Positions 17,444 to 24,343 of a stretch of 64,000 nucleotides of DNA are shown here, one piece after another. This DNA is from CANJQJ01 sp964383565 (GTDB taxonomy: Bacteria > Pseudomonadota > Alphaproteobacteria > Sphingomonadales > Sphingomonadaceae). The notes under the pieces are model-generated. The model was not told the DNA's origin, did no database searches, and saw only the letters and a list, made by a program, of their open reading frames with translations. Numbering within the stretch: position 1 is the stretch's first letter; each line of letters begins with the position of its first letter. Location: assembly GCA_964383565.1 (NCBI GenBank), contig CAYLIK010000001.1, positions 1-64,000 on the forward strand. Reading direction: 5' to 3'. The position numbers and the translations under genes are program-made.

Positions 17444-17551
17444 CATGAAGGTCTGAAATGCTCGAAGAACGGCAAGGTGGAACTCGGTGACTATCAGGAG
17501 ATCCGCATCCGGCATTTCCACCAGCTACTCGACACGTACATCAACCGCTGA
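17444..17551 (+). other. Detached in-frame C-terminal tail of the Rieske oxygenase
   Basis: These 35 codons plus a stop continue the frame of the oxygenase at 16151 without interruption. They encode a LKCSKNGKVELGDYQE stretch and an IRHFHQLLD stretch. The paralogue at 42780 has the equivalent LHCSKTGEVNLGDYQE and IRQFHQTLD in one protein. No credible start or ribosome site for separate translation is evident. The sequence looks conserved rather than decayed. Confidence 0.8.
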
Positions 17552-17568
17552 AGACGAGGAGATCCGCC

Positions 17569-18756
17569 ATGACTGACATCATCAAGGCATATGGCGATGC
17601 AGCGGAGAAGATGCTGCACTTCGTAGAGACCCGGACCACCGATCAGGCGGCGCACACGATGCGCGTTCCGGTCGAAAACTATCTCGATCCGGTGCGCTGG
17701 CAGAGGGAACTCGACCTGATATTCAAGCGGCTGCCGCTGATGCTGGCGCTGACGAACGAACTGCCGAACATCAACGACTACAAGGCAGCGGACGTGATGG
17801 GCATGCCTGTCCTCATCACCCGCGCCAAAGACGGTAAGGCGCGCGCCTTCCTGAACGTCTGCAAGCATCGCGCAATGCACATGGCCAAGGAAGGCAAGGG
17901 CAAGGGCAACTGCTCCCGCTTCGCCTGCCAATATCATGGCTGGACCTATGCCAATGACGGCCATCTGATCGGCATTGCCGAGGCAAGCACGTTCGGGGAC
18001 GTCGACAAGGCAACCCTCAACCTGACCGAATTGCCGACGCAGGAGATCGCAGGGATGATCTTCGTGATTCTGACGCCGGGGTTGCCGATCGACGTGCCCG
18101 AGTTCCTGGGGGGGATGCTCGACGATCTCGCCGCGCTCAAGCTGGAGACCTGGTATTACCACAAATCCCGCCCGATGATCGGTGCGAACTGGAAGGTCGC
18201 TTATGACGGCTATCTGGAGGGCTATCATTTCCAGTCTGCCCACACCAACACGGTGGCGACGCGCACGCCTTCGAATCGCGCCAATTACGAAGCCTTCGGT
18301 CCGCATATCCGGCTTGGCTTCCCGCAGAACAACATCGGCCGGCTGAAGGATCTCCCGCGCGACCAATGGGGCGCTCAGGAGAATCATGGCTTCGATTTCG
18401 TCAGGGTGCTCTTCCCCAACTTCAGCTTCTTTCTGGCGCCGGAGATGTGCCAGTATGCGCAGCTGTTTCCCGGACCGACGCCGGACCGGAACACGACCGT
18501 GCTCAACTATATCTATCCGAAGAAGCCGGAGAGCGAAGCCGAGCTCAAACGGCTCGACGAGATGTGCGACTTCTTCTTCGATGTCGTTGAGGAAGAAGAT
18601 TATTTCCTCGGTCTGAAGGTTCAGAACGGGCTTGAATCCGGCGCGATGAAGCATGTGACATTCGGCCGGAACGAGCCCGGCAACCAGTATTTCCATAAAT
18701 GGGTGGATTATTATTTGGCGGAAGGAACCCTGCCAAAGCCGCTGCTCAGGATATGA
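17569..18756 (+). CDS. Rieske oxygenase alpha subunit (singleton type)
   Basis: A 395-residue Rieske non-heme iron oxygenase, divergent from the other six here. The Rieske ligands are C98/H100 (CKHRAMH) and C120/H123 (CQYHGW). The catalytic iron region DGYLEGYHFQSAH gives H220 and H225, with D213 as a candidate bridging acid. It follows the truncated oxygenase in the same operon and precedes the only ferredoxin of the window. An intergenic hairpin lies between it and that ferredoxin. Substrate unknown. Confidence 0.9.
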   Translation: MTDIIKAYGDAAEKMLHFVETRTTDQAAHTMRVPVENYLDPVRWQRELDLIFKRLPLMLALTNELPNINDYKAADVMGMPVLITRAKDGKARAFLNVCKHRAMHMAKEGKGKGNCSRFACQYHGWTYANDGHLIGIAEASTFGDVDKATLNLTELPTQEIAGMIFVILTPGLPIDVPEFLGGMLDDLAALKLETWYYHKSRPMIGANWKVAYDGYLEGYHFQSAHTNTVATRTPSNRANYEAFGPHIRLGFPQNNIGRLKDLPRDQWGAQENHGFDFVRVLFPNFSFFLAPEMCQYAQLFPGPTPDRNTTVLNYIYPKKPESEAELKRLDEMCDFFFDVVEEEDYFLGLKVQNGLESGAMKHVTFGRNEPGNQYFHKWVDYYLAEGTLPKPLLRI

Positions 18757-18870
18757 GCAGCATTATAGTACAAGTGGCGTTGCGTGGTGACGGGCATTCT
18801 ATCCCCCCGGCCAAAAGCATAGGGCGTGGAATGCCTCCTGCACCTATCTCATTGTAGTGTTTGACCCTGG

Positions 18871-18900
18871 CCGACGAGCGCGTCAAAAGGCGCTCGTCGG
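18871..18900 (+). promoter_or_regulatory. Perfect 11-base-pair hairpin before the ferredoxin gene
   Basis: CCGACGAGCGC at 18871-18881 pairs perfectly with GCGCTCGTCGG at 18890-18900 around an 8-base loop. The T-run after it is poor (TTCGTTCG), so it is a weak terminator at best. It sits 36 bases before the ferredoxin ATG within a 180-base gap, and may set transcript levels between oxygenase and ferredoxin. A second, looser inverted repeat (GGCATTC at 18793-18799, GAATGCC at 18829-18835) lies upstream. Confidence 0.65.
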
Positions 18901-18936
18901 TTCGTTCGCGCCGATGAGAGGGTAACAAGACAAGTC

Positions 18937-19287
18937 ATGAGCGAAAGCTGGCATAATATCCTGGCCGAGGCCGATTTCCCGGCCGAAGGCAAGGCGACCA
19001 CGATCCTCAACGGGTGGCATGTGCTCGTGGCGAAGACCGACGACGGCTATCACGCGATCAACGACCGCTGCACCCACGCCGCCTCGCATCTCTCGGGCGG
19101 CCGGGTCCGGCGCGGCGCGATCATGTGCCCGCTGCACGGCGCGCGGTTCGAACTGGCCAGCGGCAAGTGTCTCGGCGGCACTTATCGCGACGTGCGCACC
19201 TTCCCATTGCGGGTCGAGAATGGCCAGATCGAAGTCGCCATTCCAGACGCGCAGCCGAAGGTCGACGAGCTGCCGATCTCGCTCTGA
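18937..19287 (+). CDS. Rieske-type [2Fe-2S] ferredoxin
   Basis: A 116-residue small Rieske protein with cluster ligands C45/H47 (CTHAASH) and C64/H67 (CPLHGARF). It would carry electrons from a reductase to the oxygenases. It is the only stand-alone ferredoxin in the window, and there is no ferredoxin reductase, so it may serve several of the seven oxygenases. It follows two Rieske alpha genes on the same strand. The length and the GxxxxCPLHG context are normal for bphA3/Rieske ferredoxins. Confidence 0.92.
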   Translation: MSESWHNILAEADFPAEGKATTILNGWHVLVAKTDDGYHAINDRCTHAASHLSGGRVRRGAIMCPLHGARFELASGKCLGGTYRDVRTFPLRVENGQIEVAIPDAQPKVDELPISL

Positions 19288-19365
19288 CCTGCCCTTTGCG
19301 GCAGGTGGCTGAAACGCCGCCGGAATCTACGATCTCCCCACATCAACGATATGAGGAGAGACCTG

Positions 19366-19776
19366 ATGGCTTTTACTGGCCCCGCCGAAGACCGGCTCGC
19401 CATACGCGAGTTGCTGGACGTTTATGCCGACGCGGTGACGCGCTGCGACGCGAACGACTGGGGCGCCACCTGGGCCGAGGACGCGCAATGGTCCATGCCC
19501 GACTATCCCGAGTTCGGGACGACCAACGGCAAGACGGCTATCGTCGCCATGTGGATTGAGGCGATGAAAGTTTATCCCGGCCTGATGTTCGAGGCCTGGC
19601 CCGGATCGATCGAGATCAGCGGCAATGAAGCGAAGGTGTTGAGCTACACCGCCGAGGTTTACGAGCAGGACGGCAAGACCGTGCGCGATCGCGGGCGTTA
19701 TGAAGATGTGTGCGTCAAGATCGACGGCAAGTGGCTGTTCAAGAGCCGCTCGTTCCGGAACATCCATCGGCAGTAG
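19366..19776 (+). CDS. NTF2/SnoaL-like protein
   Basis: A 136-residue NTF2-fold protein. It is a clear paralogue of the gene at 53258: both begin FTGPxEDRLAI and share an AVTR-D-x-W-G-x-x-WAED pattern. Both lie next to Rieske oxygenase genes, which suggests a shared role as isomerase/dehydratase or accessory subunit. I chose the ATG at 19366, with GAGGAGAG upstream; an earlier in-frame ATG at 19351 lies inside that ribosome site. It is the last gene of the rightward oxygenase operon and is followed by a terminator. Confidence 0.82.
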   Translation: MAFTGPAEDRLAIRELLDVYADAVTRCDANDWGATWAEDAQWSMPDYPEFGTTNGKTAIVAMWIEAMKVYPGLMFEAWPGSIEISGNEAKVLSYTAEVYEQDGKTVRDRGRYEDVCVKIDGKWLFKSRSFRNIHRQ

Positions 19777-19785
19777 CTTTTGATC

Positions 19786-19807
19786 CCCCTCCCTTTCAAG
19801 GGAGGGG
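19786..19807. repeat. CCCCTCCC-type hairpin after an NTF2 gene
   Basis: CCCCTCCCTT at 19786-19795 pairs with AAGGGAGGGG at 19798-19807. Similar hairpins close operons at 46727-46753 and 57165-57188, making this a small recurring intergenic element in the window. Confidence 0.7.
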
Positions 19808-19825
19808 AAGTGTTTGGTAGAATCA

Positions 19826-19861
19826 GAAAGGGGAGCCGTTTCCGGCTCCCCTTTCCTTTTT
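19826..19861 (+). terminator. Rho-independent terminator of the Rieske operon
   Basis: GAAAGGGGAGCCG at 19826-19838 pairs perfectly with CGGCTCCCCTTTC at 19843-19855 around a TTTC loop, followed by CTTTTT. It ends the rightward transcript after the NTF2 gene at 19776 and lies just before the 3' end of the convergent TonB receptor gene. Confidence 0.9.
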
Positions 19862-19879
19862 GCGACCTTTCGAAGGATC

Positions 19880-22363
19880 TCAGAAGGATTTGGTGACTTG
19901 AACCTGGACGGTGCGCGGCAGCGTTCCGAAGCCGAGCTGATCCGCGTGGATGCCGGCAGGCGTACCAGTGCCACCGCCAGTCGAAGGACCATCCACCACG
20001 CCGGTAACATAGAAGCGGTTGGTCAGGTTCTTGCCGATCAGCGCAACCTGCCAATTCCCGTCCTCGGCACCGAAACGGATCGAGGCGTCCACGTTGACAT
20101 ATTTGCCCTGACGAGAGTCAAGCTGGTTGAACGCCGAGGCGATGTAGCTGCCGGAGTAGCGGGCATCCACCGAGATACCGAACAGGTTGCTGCCGCCGAC
20201 AGGCATATCGTAACCGACGCCCAGCGTACCGGTCCAGCTTGGTGCGACCGAAAGCGGCTTGCCGGCAAGGTTTTGGAACAGCGCCGTTTGGCCAACGCCC
20301 GGCGCCGCTCCGCTTGAATTCAGGAAAACGCAGCCTTCGGCGGGCGTCTGACCAGCATAGCAGGGGCCGATGAACTGGGTGTAGCGCGCCCGGTTGTAAT
20401 TGAGCGAGCCGTGGACATTCAGGCCCTGCACCGATCGCGGCGCATATTCGAACTCCAGCTCCACGCCCTTAGTCCGCGCATCAGCGGTGAGCGTCTGGAA
20501 CGCGAAAATCGGCGAGTTGAAGAAGTCGACCTGCAGGTTGGTATATTTGTAGCTGTACACGCCGAGGTTCAGGCGAAGCTGACGGTCGAGCAGTGTCGTC
20601 TTGATGCCGGCTTCGAAGCCGCGCGCCTTTTCCGGATCGAAGGTCAGATCGTCGAACGGATTGGCCGAAAGATTGCTGTTGATGCCGCCATTCGAAAAAC
20701 CGCCCGACTTATAGTTGGTCTTGAACGCGCCATAGATCATGACATCGTCAGTCGGCTTCCAGCTGATCGTTGCCTCGGGCGACCAATCGTTGAAGGTCTG
20801 GTTCGCGGTGACGACGCCGAGCCCGTCCGCCGCGTCGGCGGGACGGAAGATCGAGGTCACAGCGGCATTGTTATAGGGCTGGGCGAAGTAGCTGTCCTTC
20901 GTCTCATGCGTGTAGCGCACGCCGCCGGCGAGTTCGACGGCGGGAATCACCTTCCACGTCACCTGGCCGAAGCCCGCGATCGTCTCGCCGTTGGTGAAAG
21001 AGGTCTTGCGCGTGCCGACATAGCGGTCGGCGGGGGTCTGCGTGCTGTCTTCCACGTTGGCGAGAATGATGAACTGGGAGAAGGTGCGCTTCGTCTTCTG
21101 ATAATAGAGGCCGGCCATCAGGTTGACCGGGCCGTCATAGTTGGTCTGCGCGCGCAGTTCGTTCGAGAAGGCGTGCCAGGTCGAATTCTCGGTCGCCCAG
21201 TTGCTGCCGCCAGCGGACTGGAAATCGCAGGCGCAAGCCCAGCGGTTGTTATTCCAGTTGTAGTTGGTGACGTTGGTCAGCGTCACGCCCTCGAGGTTCC
21301 ATGCGAGGGTGTTGGTGACCGCGTAGGATTTGTAGCGATTGTAAAGCGATCCGTCCTTCTTCGCATAAGGGAAGACCGCCGCGATATCCGCCGGGATCTT
21401 GTTCTGGTGCGTGACGAAATTATCACCGCAAGCATAGCCGGTCAGCTGGCTGTCCCCGCCCACGCAATTGAACGCGACATAATTCCAGCTGTTGTTGTTG
21501 ACCTTGTTATAGGCCCCGGAAATCTTGAGCGTGTTGGTGATATCGCTGGTTGGTTCCCACTTAAGCGTGACACGGCCGAGCAGTTCCTTCTCCCCCGGCG
21601 CTTCGCGCGGGGACGGATTGGAGATGTGGTCGGTCGTGGTTCCAGTTGCGATGTCGATGGTGGTGAAGGTGAACGGATCGGCCACATTCTTGTAATAACC
21701 GCCGTACATCTTGGAACCGCGCAGCGCGACGCGGATGCCGAGCGTGTCGGTCAGCGGCGTGGAGCCGATGATCTCGCCCTGAATCTGTTGCGACCTGAAT
21801 TCATAAGCCGCGCGCGTCAGGATCTCGGTCCTGTCGGACGGATCGGCGGTGGTGAGGGAGATCAGGCCGGCGGTCGCGTTCTTGCCGAAGAAGAGCGCTT
21901 GCGGCCCCTTAAGGATTTCGGCGCGGGCCAGATCGAAAAAGCCTTCGTTGATGATGCGTCCCTGGCCGTAATAGACGCCGTCAACCACGGTCGCGACCGA
22001 CTGTTCGATGCCGATCGAGGTTGAGGATGAACCGATGCCGCGCATCGTCATCTGCGCGCCGGAGCCATTAGACGCGCGACCGACGGTGAATGACGGAGTC
22101 GCGGCCGCGATCTTCTCAAGGCTGGTGAGGTCGCGTTGCTTGATGGTCGCAGCCGAAATCGCCGAAACCGCGACCGGCACGGTCTGAACGCTTTCGACCC
22201 GCTTACGTGCGGTGACAACGATATCCTCGATACCGCCTTGCTGCGCCTCGGTCACGGGCGCAGCAGGGGCTACGTCCTGAGCATGTGCGACACCGCAAGA
22301 TAACCCTATCACAAGAGCCAATATGCTGACAGAAAAACCGTGACGTGCGCTGGTAGCGGACAT
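19880..22363 (-). CDS. TonB-dependent outer-membrane receptor
   Basis: An 827-residue receptor with a signal peptide ending near AHAQD (residue 29). A plug domain follows, beginning GIEDIVVTARKR and including the MTMRGIG and VVDGVYYGQG motifs, then a long beta-barrel ending in aromatic TKSF. In sphingomonads such receptors import plant- and pollutant-derived hydrophobic compounds. It is divergent from an MDR reductase gene, an arrangement repeated by the receptor at 24344. Ligand unknown; uptake of the island's substrate is inferred. Confidence 0.93.
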   Translation of the reverse strand: MSATSARHGFSVSILALVIGLSCGVAHAQDVAPAAPVTEAQQGGIEDIVVTARKRVESVQTVPVAVSAISAATIKQRDLTSLEKIAAATPSFTVGRASNGSGAQMTMRGIGSSSTSIGIEQSVATVVDGVYYGQGRIINEGFFDLARAEILKGPQALFFGKNATAGLISLTTADPSDRTEILTRAAYEFRSQQIQGEIIGSTPLTDTLGIRVALRGSKMYGGYYKNVADPFTFTTIDIATGTTTDHISNPSPREAPGEKELLGRVTLKWEPTSDITNTLKISGAYNKVNNNSWNYVAFNCVGGDSQLTGYACGDNFVTHQNKIPADIAAVFPYAKKDGSLYNRYKSYAVTNTLAWNLEGVTLTNVTNYNWNNNRWACACDFQSAGGSNWATENSTWHAFSNELRAQTNYDGPVNLMAGLYYQKTKRTFSQFIILANVEDSTQTPADRYVGTRKTSFTNGETIAGFGQVTWKVIPAVELAGGVRYTHETKDSYFAQPYNNAAVTSIFRPADAADGLGVVTANQTFNDWSPEATISWKPTDDVMIYGAFKTNYKSGGFSNGGINSNLSANPFDDLTFDPEKARGFEAGIKTTLLDRQLRLNLGVYSYKYTNLQVDFFNSPIFAFQTLTADARTKGVELEFEYAPRSVQGLNVHGSLNYNRARYTQFIGPCYAGQTPAEGCVFLNSSGAAPGVGQTALFQNLAGKPLSVAPSWTGTLGVGYDMPVGGSNLFGISVDARYSGSYIASAFNQLDSRQGKYVNVDASIRFGAEDGNWQVALIGKNLTNRFYVTGVVDGPSTGGGTGTPAGIHADQLGFGTLPRTVQVQVTKSF

Positions 22364-22440
22364 AACTTCCTCCCCTAAAGAGCTTTATGCTTCCGCGACC
22401 CATTATCGTTTTGAAAGAAACGCGACCCCTACGACATTTG

Positions 22441-22451
22441 ACAGGTGCGAC
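22441..22451 (+). promoter_or_regulatory. Shared ACAGGTGCGAC motif, copy 1
   Basis: The 11-base sequence ACAGGTGCGAC ends 39 bases before the ATG of the MDR gene at 22491, inside the TonB-receptor/MDR divergent region. The identical sequence occurs at the same distance from the paralogous MDR gene at 26789. A common operator or promoter element is the simplest explanation. Confidence 0.55.
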
Positions 22452-22490
22452 TATAATCCTTGGAACGCCATTTGGTTGCAGGAGAAACCC

Positions 22491-23501
22491 ATGCCCGAGA
22501 ACAGATACTGGCAGCTTGACGATCATCCGCACGGCAATGATTTCGCCGCGGCCTTTTCATTGCAGCACGAACCGATCCCTGAACCGGATGCGGGACAGGT
22601 GCTGGTCCGCAACAGCTGGCTGTCGATGGACGCCGGCACGCGCATGTGGATCACGCCGCGCACCGACGGCTATCAACCGCCGCTGCCGCTTGGATCGAAG
22701 ATGGTCGGGCTGTGCCTTGGCCATGTCGTCGCCTCGCGCGATCCGAATTTCGCGGAGGGCGACCTCGTCCGCTGTTTCGGCCAGTGGGCGGATTATGCAC
22801 TGGTCGATCCGGCACTATCCGGGCTGGTCAAGGTTGATGCAAAGGTCGAAGATATCCGCCAGCATTTCGGTGTGCTGGGCCTGAATGCCCTCACCGCCTG
22901 GGCCGGGCTAGTGGAGGTCGCGCGGATCAAACCGGGCGAGACCGTGCTCGTTTCGGCGGCGGCGGGCGCGACCGGATCGCTTGCCTGTCAGATCGCGCGC
23001 AATCTCGGCGCCACCGTGATCGGAATCGCGGGCGGGCCGAAGAAGTGCCGCCATCTTATCGAAGACCTCTGCATCTCGCAGGCGATCGATTACAAGAATG
23101 ACGATGTTGGAAAGGCGCTCAGCGAAGTGCCCGGCGGCATTCACGCCTATTTCGATAATGTCGGCGGGCCGATGCTTGATGCCGCACTGCCCAACATGGC
23201 GCATTATGGCCGCATCGCAATCTGTGGGCTGGTCGCCACCTATGACAGCGATGCGCCGACACCCGGCGCCGCGCGATTTGATCAGGTTCTGATGCGCCGG
23301 CTGACGATCACCGGCTTCTTCCTGCCCGACTTCCTCGACCGTGCGGCCAGCTACCTGCCAAGGCTCCGCGAATGGCTGGACAACGGCAAGCTCAGGATGC
23401 GCTTCGACGAAACCAAAGGTCTTGAAAATACGCTTTCCGCTTATGCGGGGATGCTGACGGGGCGCAACATCGGCAAGGTGATCGTGGACGTCCGCGGCTG
23501 A
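22491..23501 (+). CDS. MDR-superfamily NADP-dependent oxidoreductase
   Basis: A 336-residue CurA/PTGR-like reductase paralogous to the genes at 14468 and 26789. The nucleotide-binding motif AAAGATGSLA is at 156-165, and IHAYFDNVGGPMLDAA marks the family. It probably reduces an enone C=C bond with NADPH. The ATG at 22491 is preceded by AGGAGA at 5 bases. It diverges from a TonB receptor gene and shares its last base with the start of a ThuA-like gene. Confidence 0.87.
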   Translation: MPENRYWQLDDHPHGNDFAAAFSLQHEPIPEPDAGQVLVRNSWLSMDAGTRMWITPRTDGYQPPLPLGSKMVGLCLGHVVASRDPNFAEGDLVRCFGQWADYALVDPALSGLVKVDAKVEDIRQHFGVLGLNALTAWAGLVEVARIKPGETVLVSAAAGATGSLACQIARNLGATVIGIAGGPKKCRHLIEDLCISQAIDYKNDDVGKALSEVPGGIHAYFDNVGGPMLDAALPNMAHYGRIAICGLVATYDSDAPTPGAARFDQVLMRRLTITGFFLPDFLDRAASYLPRLREWLDNGKLRMRFDETKGLENTLSAYAGMLTGRNIGKVIVDVRG

Positions 23502-24286
23502 TGCCGACGATCGACTATCGCGCGCCGATCCAGTGCCTCGTGGCCGTGCGCGGGCATCCCTTCGATCGCACCGCCTTCGACGCGATGTTTCAAGCGATGG
23601 AGGGCATCTCAGCCACGATGGTCGATCAGCCCGCCGCAGCCCGGCTGATGAATCCGGACGGGATGCGCGGTTTCGACGCGCTGGTGCTGTACGACATGCC
23701 AGGGCTTGATTTCGCGGCGGAGGCTAATGCGCCCGTTTATGTCGAGCCTGATCCTGAACTGAAGACAGGATTGGAAGCCCTGCTGCGGCAGGGGACAGGC
23801 GTTGTCGCCTTGCATCACGCCTTGGCGGGGTGGCCAGTTTGGCGCGACTATGGCGACTGGATCGGAGGACGCTTCTTCTATCATCCGCATGGCTCCTGCC
23901 TCGATTCAGGCTATGCGCATGATGTCCGGTACGAAGCCGAGATCGTCGCCGATCATCCCGTAACGACCGGACTACCGCCGCGTTTCGAGCTGGTCGACGA
24001 ACCCTATCTGGCCCAGATCTTCGAGGCCGACGTCACCCCGCTGCTTCGCAGCAGCGCAACCTATACGCGCGATCATTTCTTTTCGGCGGAGGCCGCCGTT
24101 GCCGGGCGCATGTATGACCGGAAAGGCTGGGATCATCCTCCCGGATCGAATCTGATCGGCTGGACGAAACAGGCCCTGAACAGCCGGCTGGTCTATCTCC
24201 AGCCCGGCGATGGTCCCGCCGCTTACGACAATCCCAACTACAGGCAGCTCGTCGAGAATGCGATCCGCTGGGTTGCGCTCCCATAA
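23501..24286 (+). CDS. ThuA-like domain protein
   Basis: A 261-residue protein with a ThuA-like (class I glutamine-amidotransferase-like) fold. Visible family features are the GVVALHHALAGWP segment near residue 101 and IGGRFFYHPHG, then DHPVTTGLPPRFELVDEPY. ThuA-like proteins were first linked to sugar utilisation; the catalysed reaction is not firmly known. Its ATG overlaps the upstream MDR stop (TGATG), so both are made together. A second ThuA-like gene, at 42022, is coupled to a Rieske oxygenase. Confidence 0.8.
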   Translation: MPTIDYRAPIQCLVAVRGHPFDRTAFDAMFQAMEGISATMVDQPAAARLMNPDGMRGFDALVLYDMPGLDFAAEANAPVYVEPDPELKTGLEALLRQGTGVVALHHALAGWPVWRDYGDWIGGRFFYHPHGSCLDSGYAHDVRYEAEIVADHPVTTGLPPRFELVDEPYLAQIFEADVTPLLRSSATYTRDHFFSAEAAVAGRMYDRKGWDHPPGSNLIGWTKQALNSRLVYLQPGDGPAAYDNPNYRQLVENAIRWVALP

Positions 24287-24320
24287 AAAGAGGCCGCAAT
24301 CGTTTTACCGATCGCGGCCC
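24284..24320 (-). terminator. Rho-independent terminator of the TonB receptor at 24344
   Basis: On the minus strand, GGCCGCGATCG pairs with CGATTGCGGCC (24309-24319 with 24292-24302, one G-T pair) and is followed by TCTTTTT. It ends the leftward receptor transcript. Its T-run overlaps the stop region of the convergent ThuA gene. Confidence 0.85.
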
Positions 24321-24343
24321 AAGCGCTTACCCATTTTACCCGT

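Noticed and set aside
20411..22024. A 537-codon open frame antisense to the TonB receptor gene
   Set aside because: It runs exactly opposite a clear receptor gene, has low-complexity Arg/Val/Ala/Gly/Asp-rich composition and no recognisable domain. Long antisense frames are expected in high-G+C DNA.
22439..22457. TTGACA followed by TATAAT before the MDR gene as a sigma-70 promoter
   Set aside because: The two hexamers are only about 8 bases apart, far short of the usual 16-18. The motif shared with 26739 explains the region better.
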